Positions 10,315-20,761 of a stretch of 64,000 nucleotides of DNA are shown piece by piece (position 1 is the first letter of the stretch; each line of letters starts with the position of its first letter). The position numbers and the translations under genes are program-made. The notes under the pieces are model-generated. The model was not told the origin of the DNA and searched no databases. It saw nothing but the letters and a program-made list of their open reading frames with translations. Source of the DNA: Bremia lactucae. Taxonomy: Eukaryota > Oomycota > Peronosporomycetes > Peronosporales > Peronosporaceae. The DNA lies in the NCBI RefSeq assembly GCF_004359215.1, contig NW_027152191.1:221560-285559 (forward strand). Direction: 5' to 3'.

Positions 10315-11016
10315 AACGACTCCGGCTTCAAGATTGAGCCTTTTCACGGCTCAAACTACGTGCTATGGAGCTACAAGATGAAGATGTACCTCATGTCTAA
10401 GGGGTTGTGGGGAGCTATCTCCGGTGTAGACGCTCCGAATGCGGTAAAGGAGCAGCAAGCGCACGCCGCGATCGCGCTGAATCTGAGTGACGCGCAGTTG
10501 ATGCACATTATCGACGCGACGACGGCGAGAGAGGCGTGGGGATGGCTGGCGAAGTTCCGTCGCACACAAGACATGGCGAATCGCCTTTGGCTTAAGGAGA
10601 AGTTTGCGTCGTTTTAGTATACAGCTTCAAGCATTAGTGGTCACGTGACAGAGCTTGAAGACCTAGTCATGAAGATGAATAGCGCCAACTGCGGGCCAAG
10701 TGAAGAGGACGAATGTGCGGTGATGCTGAGGAGTCTGCCTGCAAGCTACGAGAGCTTGGTGCAGGCGTTTCGCATGTCGGTGTCAAGTTTGAATTTCAGC
10801 GACCTCGTGAGCAAGTTGATCGCTGAGGAAGTGCGGCACAAGGACACGGTATGGGTGAGAGAAGCAACGACCCTTTACACAAGTAAGAGAAACGGCAAGC
10901 AGCACCCCAAGAAGCAGCAAGAACGGCGTGCTAAGAAACCTTCAGGAGCGTGTTTTAACTGTGACAAGGTCAATTATTATGTTGGGGATTGCCGTTCAAG
11001 TCGTGGACCAAGATAA
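10303..11016 (+). pseudogene. copia gag
   Basis: Starts MSPSNDSGFKIEPFHGSNY, followed by VLWSYKMKMYLMSKGLWGAI, the typical copia gag N-terminus (FxGxNYxxWxxxM). One stop at 10615-10617 interrupts it. It resumes in the same frame with HVTELEDLVMKMNSANCG and AVMLRSLPASYESLVQAF, matching the UBN2/gag-polypeptide family. The zinc knuckle near 10951-10992 reads CFNCDKVNYYVGDC, where the usual His is Tyr, so metal binding is probably weakened. It is the nucleocapsid protein of the element. Confidence 0.85.
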
Positions 11017-11091
11017 ACACGAGAAGGAGGACACGAACACTCCAACGTCGCATTTAATGCAAGCGAAGGGTCCGTCAGCGACTGCTGAGTT

Positions 11092-12242
11092 ATGGACAGT
11101 GGCGCATCTGCACACATGTGCAAGGACCGGGAAGCTTTTGTGGAGAATGAAGAAGTGTGCCAGGCGCGCAGTTTATCAAGCGCGAAGAATAATGTGAAGC
11201 TCAAGGTCATCGGTCACGGAACGGTGAAGCTGCGCGTTTGGACAGGACATGCTTGGATCGACGCTCGCCTCGAAAACACTCTCCATGTCGAAGATCTGTC
11301 AAAGAATTTATTCTCGCTTACGGCTGCATCAGCGCGAGGAATGACAGTAAAGATCAGCGCAACGAGTGCGTTGTGAAGCGGGGCGGGACGCCAGTTGCCA
11401 CTGGAAGGAAGCAGGGCTTCCTGATGTACCTCAACGTTGAGGCTGGTGCGGAGTGTCACGTAGCCGCGTACGAGAACGAGCTATGGCACAGAAGACTGGG
11501 TCACGCATCGTATGGGACGATTAATGATATGATAAAGGACGGAAGGATCAAAGGCGCGGAAGTGAAGACCGACGTCGTGTGTGACGTATGCGCAACGTCC
11601 AAGCAAGTACGCAAGTCATTGAAGTCAAGAGAGGAAGACAAAGGAATCAGGGAAAGTGCACGTTCTGACGATATCGTATGCTCCGACGTGCTTGAACCAA
11701 TCACTCCAGCTTCTAGATTCGGTTTTAAGTACATTGTGAGCTTCATCATGATGAAGAGCCGGTATGTGACGGTTTATCCGTTGCGAAAGAAGAGTGAAGT
11801 AATAAGCGCGTTCCCAAGATTTTACCGGGAGATCAAGAAAGTGTCTGGGACTAAGATCAAGATCATTAGAAGTGACAACGGTGGCGAGTACTGGAACACG
11901 GCAATGTATAACTTCTGCAATGAGAAGCTTATCAAGCAAGAGTACACAGTTCCATACAATCCTGAACAGAACAGCATGGCAGAGCGCATGAATCGAACTC
12001 TGGTAGAGATGACGCGCTGCATGCTTAAGGACAGCGGTCTCGACAAGTCTTACTGGGGCGAAGCGTTAATGACAGCAGCAGACATTCGGAACGTGGTTCC
12101 AAATTCGTCGAACAAGAAGTCAAGTCCGTACAAGATGATGTTTAAGCGAAGCCGCGCATCGATCACATGCGCGTGGTTGGTTCGCAATGTTACGCGCATG
12201 TTACAAAGGAGAATCGAAAGAAGCTGGACGATTCGGGCGTGA
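11092..12242 (+). pseudogene. copia pol: protease and integrase
   Basis: The frame 11092-11376 carries the aspartic protease motif MDSGASAHMCKDREAF and LENTLHVEDLSKNLFSL. After a frameshift at about 11340, the frame to 12242 carries the GAG-pre-integrase region (ELWHRRLGHASYGTINDMI, CDVCATSKQ). The integrase core follows (SDVLEPI, IIRSDNGGEYWN, YNPEQNSMAERMNRTLVEMT), with the D, D and E of the DDE triad present. The frame breaks again after KSSPYKMMFKRS, and RT is absent. Confidence 0.85.
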
Positions 12243-12499
12243 AGTGTTATTTTCTTGGCTATGCAAAGGATCACAAAGCGTATAGACTACTATCGCGGAT
12301 GACGGCTCTATCATAATTTCAAGAAGCGTGACATTTGCCGAGCGTTTCATTTCGAAGGCAATGAAAAGTGAAGACGAGAAAATTATCGACATCATTGATG
12401 ATGATGAAAATTTGGAGACGTCGACACTTAACGACAATAGTTTGGAGGTTCCAGCAAATGATGAAAGGCTTCGGACTCCGCCACTTCGAGTTTGCCGTG

Positions 12500-15400
12500 A
12501 TCAGATTCGTGGAAAAACTTGTTGGTCCCGATCCAACGACCTTTGCCCGTTGGCATTCTCCGCCAGGCCTCAATTCAACCGGCTCTTGATTCCTTCGTAA
12601 GTCCCCTCACATTCTTAGTTTCTACTCGGATAATCTTTTACTGTCGAGAGCCTGCGGCTTTCCCGCCTGCTAGAGAGTTTCCGTCCCATTTGAGCTGATG
12701 GTATAAGCCGTATAGATCCCCTTGAGACATATGTTGACTTGTCGCCAGGTACTAAACTCTCATATGGCTGCCTTAGTACTGGGGAGGACTTTGAACACTC
12801 ATCTGGGTGATAGAGTGCTAAAAAAAACGTGTCGAGTATGGTCCAGTCGTCCTGGTTGACCATCTCCGTGAATGCTGAGCGATATGCCGTCAGGGCTTTC
12901 AGACCCGCAAAATGACGGCGCAACTGGGACGTAATGCCAGTAGCTTTTGCGGCGTCCTCACCCGTGATGGACTGGATCTCGGCCTTGTATAGCAGAACAC
13001 AGATGATGTGACGAGCTAATCTTCCGTTATAGAGTATATCACACCGTCGGTGAAGGTCGTCTCCGCCGTATCCGCTGTCTTTTAACCTCCGTCAATTATC
13101 TGAACTATCAATGGGAGGTGCCAGTGAGGACAGGGCTACTTGGCGCAAAGTTCTTTACTTCCAATCCTCAAGCCATCTTTTAGTGACATCGTCAGACACC
13201 CGGTCTCGTTGCACGGCGAGACGACCATACATACATTCGTAGCGCCATACCGCGGACCACGCCACAAGGGTTTCACCGATAAAAAAACCTGCAGGAGTCG
13301 GATGTTATGAGGAAAGCGTCGTGCCTTGGTAAGAAGATGCCGCGGTTCCATTTGGACCACCTTGTTCCAGTTAATGTCACAGGACCCCACCGCTGGGAAC
13401 CCACTAAGTGCCGTCCTCGGCCACTCCGACTCAAGGTCTTGCAACATGTCCTGCCAGGACCTCGATCCTTCTATTTGTAATGTGCTGGACCTCCCGCCGT
13501 CACGCAGCACCGGCTGCTTAGCTCTCTGATCACGATGAGTGAACAGTGTCGTGGACTGGTGACGAATTGCTAGACTGGTATGGCCACTATCCCGGACTGC
13601 TCCCCAACGCCTGGACTGGATCGATCCTTGAATACGAATACCCCGGCGATGGCAGTTCTGGTAGGAATTGTGGAGGAATGGTGTCTGCACTACCGTCCGC
13701 TAGGATACACTTCCAAATTTAGTGCTGGGATCAGGACCTTGCAACTGTTGAAGATCCGTGTTAAAACTCGAACGTCGTAAAGCGCCGCCCGCGCGGCCGC
13801 CCAAGATTGCCATTGTATCATCACCGAATCCGGGATACGATAGTCTAGTTGCAGCCGCTGAGTTGGTCTGCAGAAGATTTGTCGTCATTCAGCGGAGCTG
13901 GGCGTTCTCATAGCTGGCGGCCACCGTATTCACCCGGAACTCGAGAAGTGCGGGATACCGGGGTGACGCCGAGCAACGGAGAATCAACTGAATATCTTGG
14001 CGCAATGTGTACGTCATGTCACCGACTGTTAGTCTAGTCGACAGCTCGTTGGTGTCACCCCCCAGCGAGGCCGAATCGCAGCACCAACAAACCCTGCCAG
14101 ACTCTCGTCTTCTCCTTTCATCTCCTTTTTACTGATCTCATCTTGCGAAATATCCATATCCTCACCACTGCCATCATCAGCCGAGACCCCAGAGTCGTGC
14201 GGACCAGGTAGCGTGCAGTGAACGTAGAACAAACAGTGACGGTCTGTGTACCGGAGTATAAGAGGGAAATTTATTGGGTCCGCTCTTTTGGCTGTCGCTA
14301 TCATCTCGACACATGCTGATACAGTCAAGATGAGCTGCTCCCCTGTCTCAATCACATTGTTAGCCTTAGTCATCGAGCTTGGCCTATATAGGCAGTAGTT
14401 CCATGGTGATGAATATTGCTTGGTTGCCTGATCACGTAAACATCTCGTTGCAAAAAAATGGCTGCCGTAAGAAGCATGGCGCTTCCTCTCTAGCTATAGT
14501 GACCGATTGGCATTACCCTATTCGTGGTGCTGGCCGCGTATTCTTCCAGATACCATATAGATTGTTTGGTTGACTCTTTAATGGACATTGCCATCCATCC
14601 TCGCCGTACATTTACCAGGGTCTTCAGCCGCTCCACATGGTCAAATTGATCCGTCATATGTACTTAACCTGTACATTTAAGCCCCCGTTTCGCACACGTC
14701 GCAGCCCTATTCAGATTTGTCTTCACTTGTGCTAGGTCGTCGTTGGCCAGTGCTTGTACCATCGCAAGCGCCAAACAATTCCCTGGTGCCGACGTGGCGA
14801 CGTGCCGCAACCGCAACACTTGTAGAATCGAATTTTCCGTGCCAATTCGGTCTCAGCGGGCATCTCCATAAGCTGCCTGTTCAGGCTGTCCGCTTCCTGA
14901 CGCAGGCTTCGTAACTAAGCACATTCCTTTTGCTTCAAAGCTACCAGTTGAGGCGTAATTGGCACTTGTGGTGGTGGGCTCTGAAGAATGCGTAGCTGCA
15001 CCACAGAACTATGAACAGGCACAGATAATGGTTCCACTTCTCGCGCGGCCAACCTCTCTTCGTCGCTCCGCGAAGTAATGTCCGCCGTCCCCGTCCTTCC
15101 TGTAACACAGAACTCCTCATCAGGATCTGCGAGGGCTGTGAACTGGGAGGATTTAGTAGCCCGACGGGTAGATATCGCTATACCAGCCGATGCGCACGAT
15201 GGCGCGAAGAAACTCGGGGCAACCTGTTAACTGGACCGTTAATTTTCATACCGTGGAAGTGCGAGAGTTGGGTGTACACGCGTCAAAGCTCTCCAGCTCC
15301 ACCTCAGCACTAATATGTTCTGTGAAAAATGCAGTAAGCCGCAGATTGTCCATAAAACGTGTGACGTTATAGAGCAATGCGACGTATTCTGTTGCAGCCG

Positions 15401-16830
15401 TTAGTCTGGTGCCGTAGATCCAATCTGTTGGATCCATACTAACCCCGCGCTCGGAGCATGAGACTTTTGAAGCTGATACCAACGGCGTCTGAACGTGACT
15501 ACCGTGCGCTGGAATTTCTTCGCCGCAGTACGGGTGAAAAAATGGATTGACCATTGACCCTTGTTGTAACTTATACTCTTGACTTGACTCAGCATCATAT
15601 GAAGGTACCCTAGGTTCACTTGTAATCCTTCTGCAGCCAGCAATATGTCTTTCTTCAACGCTTGAGTATGCTGTCGGTTGGTAGTGATAGTCCGAGCACT
15701 AACGAGAGAAAAGGACAATTCGCCCTCCACTTGCATCAGAATTGATGTCTGGAACCGCAAGCGGTCCTTCGTAGTGAAAATTTTATTGAGAAAATATGGC
15801 AGACCCCGGCTGACGATGTGGCCCTCTGCCAAACCCTAGATAACCTTCCACTCATCTTCGGTGCCAGTTCGGAGGCGCGGACCCGATCTGTCACGACCTG
15901 TGGATGCACATATTACCCTCAGCCGTCCGATTTCTTCCAGCGAATACTTGGATAGAATTAAACATATACATTTGGTAGTTTTTAGTCCATGGCCCGTGTC
16001 AATAGATTGACCGTGGACCGCCTGCCCGTTACTTTTGCTGCCTATTATTTTCGCACAGATTTCCTTGACCACTTGACTTTGCTGGTCCTACTCTCGAGAA
16101 TGGTCGATAAAGACCAGGAAGAGTTTTACAGATCCCGACATATTCCTCGGGCGTGCATACACCAGTTGGCATAAGAGCAGCCATCCACGACGCTGACTTC
16201 TTCAAAAATCCTTGGAGCTGAGCCGACTCGGCCCCTTTGAACTTGGTGTATTGCTGCTTCGTCGTCGGTGCTTGATCGTGTGGTATGTTTAGCGCCTCCA
16301 ACTCAGCCGCAAACAAAGCTGCCACAGTGGCTTTCCACGCCTCCCGTAAAATTGCCTCTGGAGCGGCTCGAAGTTCCGTCGTCACCGCCGCAAATATGTG
16401 CTCGTCACTCATTTGCGGAGGTAGAACGATCACGGGCCCGCTACGACCCGTCACGTCCACGCTCCGCTGCGCAGACAAAGCTCCCCCCTCGCGCCTACAT
16501 CGCCGCGGGCCAATCGCCTGGGATTCAGACCCCTCGAGTCTGGCCTCCCCTTCTCGCTTGGCTTTGGGCCGCTCAACTGTGCAGACCTCTCCCCGTCCAC
16601 CCTACTACCCGCACTGGGAGGATTTTCTACCACCTTACGTGGATGAGCCCCTTGATCACCGTCTTCCCCGGTATAAAGAACACCTCCATAAAATTCGTTT
16701 AGTATCTGCGGGCTACGGCTAGAAGACCCATCGTCTTTATCACCGCGGCGCGGAGTCGAGTGTTCCGCCCCCCCTGCCCACTGCCTCCCGAGTCTGGAGG
16801 ATAGAGTTCTTGTGAAGCTGCCCACCCCCT
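12500..16830 (-). mobile_element. LINE 5' half: ORF1 region and endonuclease start
   Basis: Minus-strand LINE sequence upstream of the endonuclease, heavily frameshifted. At about 12600 the strand reads TKNVRGLTKESRAG, resembling the NVxGL start of a LINE endonuclease. At higher coordinates, frames at 12615-12923, 13136-13690, 15246-15554, 15401-15832, 15836-16072 and 16029-16478 make up a degraded ORF1-like protein. The best-preserved pieces are VLPPQMSDEHIFAAVTTELR (around 16420) and FTRTAAKKFQRTVVTFRRRW (around 15540). I do not recognise a named ORF1 domain. The upper limit near 16830 is approximate. Confidence 0.55.
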
Positions 16831-18436
16831 ACTGATCCAGAGGTGCCGTCCATCTCGCCTTGATCACCACCCGACGCAGCTAGTGACGCGCTCGCTTTAA
16901 CGGACTAACTAAGGCTAGCCCGGGTCCTCAGTCAAATCTTTGCTCCGTGCACGGCGATTTGGAGAGTGGCCATTAATACGGACGTTGTCGCCGATATCTA
17001 GCTAACAATAAATGAATGGCGTGGTGTAAAGTATGGGCTATTGAAATTTGAAATTAAAAAATCATTTGACAGTAAGAGCTCCTTTTTTAAATGATACATT
17101 TATTCATTGCTAATTCTCACTCTAAATTACTTATCCGAGAATAAAGGTCCACATCTAAAATTGATATCTCCGCAACTATTTCTTTATAATTTTTATTAAA
17201 CTAAACCGCTCCTACTGAAATAATTTCCATCACAATTTTTTTTGTAATAGTTTTCACTTCAAGTAAGTAAATGGTGTCGATGCTCCTCTGCATCAGATCA
17301 AAGGGAAGTCAGCTTCAATAATTTACCCAACGGTGATATGGACATCGCCTACGCCGCTCACCCTTGAGAGCCAGGTATAGGACATGTGTTGGTTCGCTTT
17401 AAAGTAAATTGTCAGCAAATGATCGTAGCTAATCTATGACTCCGTTTCTTTTTTTAGCTGTACCGTACACGCGGGTCGCACAGCCCTTGAGCAGAGGGAT
17501 GCGTGGACCACCATGAGGCCTTATAACACGATTGTAATGTGCAAACTGCCGAGCTTCATTGGTCAATCAGCCAAAGCGTGGCGGGGCATATGCACTTTTG
17601 GCAACGCAAAAAACATAACTTTTTATAAATTCGAGGCTGTGGACCTTAGCAAATAAGGGGCTCTACATGAAACATTAAGCCATCGATCCTTAATTAGTGG
17701 TTAATTAATTATGCTCATGAGCGCTCACAAATCTGTTCGTACGTACCAGCGCGGATTACTGATCCGAGGTCAAATTTCATGTTGATTCAATGGTGATCTT
17801 AAAAATCATTTTAAAATTTGTTGAAAACGGGTTGCAATAAACTTAAATTTATACGGTACGAGCGCTTTCAGCAATGTTCGCGATAGAACCGGCATCTGAC
17901 CCTGATCGTAGAAGATCGATGGGACATACGGTATTGTATCAGCTTCTTCCTAGATGTAAGTGCAAGCGTCGAAACTGTAGCTCACACTGTACCTACATGA
18001 ACATTTTCCCGTTGTTAGGTAGTCAAGCGCCTATTTAGCTTAAAATTCGAAAGTATCACAATGTTACGGCGCTTTAAGTCGATTTTATAGCGTTTTTTAC
18101 CATAAAAAAAGGCTCGCTCGTTTTCCCAGTCAAATATTATAGCATCTGGTCCGATCAGCCACAAGAAATCAAGCCAGTGCCGGCTTTCGTTCCTTTACAT
18201 TTTAAACAAAGTATAAATGGCTCTACCATCTTCCAAGATAAAATTCAAAACATGCGGCATGTCGAGCGCGATCTGATTCGCTACCACATGCGCCGACTTC
18301 GCTCTACAATCGGACCAGCAAAAACGTGAGGCAGAGAGGCATTGAGCCCGCCCCCCAATTCCTGTCTTCATATCGCAATTTGCCCTGGCAAAAAGTATTT
18401 ACGAGACCCACAACTTTTTCGCATCGTTCGTTAAGA
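16831..18436. other. non-coding, 5' region of the secreted-protein gene
   Basis: No ORF of interest and no repeat match to the rest of the window. It separates the LINE remnant from the first intact gene. The sequence is AT-rich with several poly-A/T runs. The final few hundred bases presumably contain the promoter of 18437-20080, but I cannot point to a convincing initiator or TATA box. Confidence 0.45.
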
Positions 18437-20080
18437 ATGCGTCTTCATCATATTTTACTGGCATCCGCTGTTGCGGTGTTCAGCAGCCGAGTTCTTGGAG
18501 CTGCGACACAAGAGAATCGCAACTTAGTAGCATTCGATAAACTCGAAGGAACGGCTGACGGGCCAACAGATGACGATGCCGATGTGGACGCTGATACCAC
18601 GAATAAGGCGCTCCAATCTGGCGCGACTTCTGATCCTGCTGACTCCCCCGCCGTGTCGACTACGGCCGTTGCTGGTTCAAAGAATGAAGAAATTAACAGC
18701 ATTCTTACACGTCTTCAGTCCGATTTGCTTGATCTCATCGGATCGGATGATGGGTCCAAACCTGTCGATCCTAATCCATTAGGTGAAAACGGAAGCAAGC
18801 TCACGAAATTGATGAATTTCTCGGATCCAAACTTCCTTAAGATTCTCAAACCGCTCGGTCTCGGTGGCTTAATTGATGGCGATCTCAATGTAAAGCAGGA
18901 ACCGGGGGCCCCTACGGCCCCGGAAAATCCAGTGGCTCCGGCGACTCCGGAGGCTCCTCTAGCCGATGACACTGATCGCGACGAGTTGGAAGCTGCAGTC
19001 GCCGCCATGATCAAGAAGAAGAAAATGCAAGCGAATGGTTCCGATGGCCCAAACGACGTTGATCCCACTGATCCAACCCTTAAGAAGGGATTGAACGATG
19101 ACGAGACTTCCGGTGAGGATTTGTTGACTACGACCAAGTCATCGGCGCTACCCACGGACGACGATGGTCCTGATTCTACGTACCTTTCGTCGATTGCCAA
19201 GACTCCAGTCGTTCCCACTTCCAGCGATGAGGACAATGACGATGACATTAACTCGTTAAACCCCACTTTAGACAAAAAGACTGGAGTTGCTAATACCAAG
19301 TCTTCTGATACTGGTGTCAAGTCACCTACTACTGCAGGTGATGGCAGTGGAACGGACTCAGATTTTGACGGCAAGTTTGATAAATTGCTTCAAATGAGTG
19401 ACAGTGAACTCGACGATCTAATGACTTCAGACAAGAACAGTTCTGCTGCTCCTTACTTGGCAGCTGCTCAGAAAATGTTGGAGCCCGTGGAAAGTGTGCC
19501 TGGTGAAAACAAGACTGCCAAAGGCGAAGCGTACTTGAGCAAACTCGACAGTATGCTGAAATTGTCCGACAGTCAACTCGACGATATGCTCGACTCGATG
19601 GATATTACTTCGCTCGAAGGTCTGAAAAAAGTTGCAGGCACCAAGGACGTTGCTGTGTCCGAGACCACTACGACCTCACCTAATACGGCCAAGACCACAC
19701 CGTCTTCCAATACTGTTTCGAAGTCTGCACCAGTCTTGGACGATGGTCAAAGCGATGCCGATGTTCTTTTTGAAAAGACGCCCGAGAAGGAAGATACGCT
19801 CGAGGTTATTCCACCTGCAGAGGAAAGTAGCTACTTGAAGGGTTTGTATGCGCTCTCGGACGATGACTTGAAGGCGCCGGCTCCGGCTCCGGATACCAAA
19901 TCTCCCCCTAAGACAATTGATGATAACTCGAAAACGGAGGACTCGATGTCGGATGTTGAAGATTTTGACACGTCCGAGTGCCCTACGGGATTCTTCGGAC
20001 ACATAAAGTCGTGGTGGAAAAACACAGTGGGCGGTGGGGACAAGTGCGCGTTAGAGCGCCGACTTCGCGTGGTTGTGTAG
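18437..20080 (+). CDS. secreted acidic repeat protein, oomycete effector candidate
   Basis: A 547-residue intronless ORF. I chose the ATG at 18437 because it begins a clear signal peptide (MRLHHILLASAVAVFSSRVL, then GAATQ). The longer in-frame start at 18326 would bury that signal. Just after the signal is NRNLVAF, which resembles a degenerate RXLR site but lacks the last Arg and any EER. The mature protein is rich in Asp, Ser, Thr and Pro, with no large hydrophobic core. A short motif recurs about three times: KLLQMSDSELDDLM (about residue 314), SMLKLSDSQLDDML (about 372) and GLYALSDDDLKAP (about 469). The C-terminus has a Cys-bounded aromatic segment, CPTGFFGHIKSWWKNTVGG, and a basic end, ERRLRVVV. 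There is no catalytic motif. An extracellular or effector role is inferred from the signal peptide only. Confidence 0.72.
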   Translation: MRLHHILLASAVAVFSSRVLGAATQENRNLVAFDKLEGTADGPTDDDADVDADTTNKALQSGATSDPADSPAVSTTAVAGSKNEEINSILTRLQSDLLDLIGSDDGSKPVDPNPLGENGSKLTKLMNFSDPNFLKILKPLGLGGLIDGDLNVKQEPGAPTAPENPVAPATPEAPLADDTDRDELEAAVAAMIKKKKMQANGSDGPNDVDPTDPTLKKGLNDDETSGEDLLTTTKSSALPTDDDGPDSTYLSSIAKTPVVPTSSDEDNDDDINSLNPTLDKKTGVANTKSSDTGVKSPTTAGDGSGTDSDFDGKFDKLLQMSDSELDDLMTSDKNSSAAPYLAAAQKMLEPVESVPGENKTAKGEAYLSKLDSMLKLSDSQLDDMLDSMDITSLEGLKKVAGTKDVAVSETTTTSPNTAKTTPSSNTVSKSAPVLDDGQSDADVLFEKTPEKEDTLEVIPPAEESSYLKGLYALSDDDLKAPAPAPDTKSPPKTIDDNSKTEDSMSDVEDFDTSECPTGFFGHIKSWWKNTVGGGDKCALERRLRVVV

Positions 20081-20761
20081 GATCTGATGCTTAAAAGGGA
20101 GGAGCTAATGGTTTGCTTATGGTAGATTTCGTAGCGACATATTGTCATGAAATTCGTGCCTTGTTTCAATAGACGATTAAGCGCGTTATGAAGTTTACTT
20201 TTAAATGATATGTGATGTCACGAGCTAGATGTTATTATTAAAATTTCAGGCAGCATTCCTTCTTTATGTACTAGAAGCAAGAAGTTTGCCCCTGCTTAGA
20301 TTAGCTTCGTGCAGTTCATGAAAGTGACTAGGACTTTAATCAGAGATCACGTCAAATTCGGGTCCCATCGCCATTAAGTCTCTTGAAAGCTTCATCGTTG
20401 CGCTTAAGACATTTGGCGATGAGACACGGAGGAGCTCATCGACATATAAAAATAAGAATTCACTAAAAATATATAAAAGAGGTGAATCTCGAGAGAGACA
20501 TCGTAATTTCTAAGCTTTTTGGGGGCAGATGTAGGTAATGTTTTGCTCTTATTTATTTATAAATTTTCGGGTTCACTTCATACTTCCCCGAGCCCTTATT
20601 ACTAACCCTATGACCAAAAATGTTTCTAACAAGAGGGTATTAAGAAACACGACGTTCAAAATTTCGACGTTCGACAGTTTTCATAAACCGGCAATTCCTG
20701 ACAAAAGTCCTCACCACTTCATGTTAGTTCTTTATCCCATGCGTCTACGGAAGCACCTCAT
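20081..20761. other. intergenic, convergent 3' ends
   Basis: This 680-bp gap lies between the secreted-protein gene (plus) and TPP2 (minus), which converge. Both 3' UTRs and polyadenylation signals should lie here. A short ORF at 20538-20765 has no recognisable motif. Confidence 0.45.

Larger units (their letters stand above)
10199..12500 (+). mobile_element. Ty1/copia element remnant: 5' LTR, gag, protease, integrase
   Basis: A plus-strand copia element runs from a short 5' LTR through gag, an Asp protease (MDSGASAHMC) and integrase. It ends around 12500 after a Ser/Asp-rich linker (LEVPANDERLRTPPLR). RT, RNase H and the 3' LTR are missing. LINE sequence on the minus strand abuts both sides, so the copia was inserted into the LINE and then lost its 3' half, or the junction arose by rearrangement. 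The exact right boundary is uncertain by about 60 bp. Confidence 0.8.

Noticed and set aside
13136..13690. 184-residue minus ORF as a separate gene
   Set aside because: It lies inside the LINE 5' region, shows no domain, and its neighbours are LINE frames. It is treated as decayed LINE sequence.
16268..16722. Two overlapping plus ORFs of about 145 residues
   Set aside because: GC-rich shadows opposite the LINE ORF1-like frame. There is no motif.
18715..19374. 219-residue minus-strand ORF inside the secreted-protein gene
   Set aside because: It is antisense to a Ser/Asp-rich coding region, where antisense frames are open by composition. It has no motif and no relative in the window, unlike the gypsy antisense frames.
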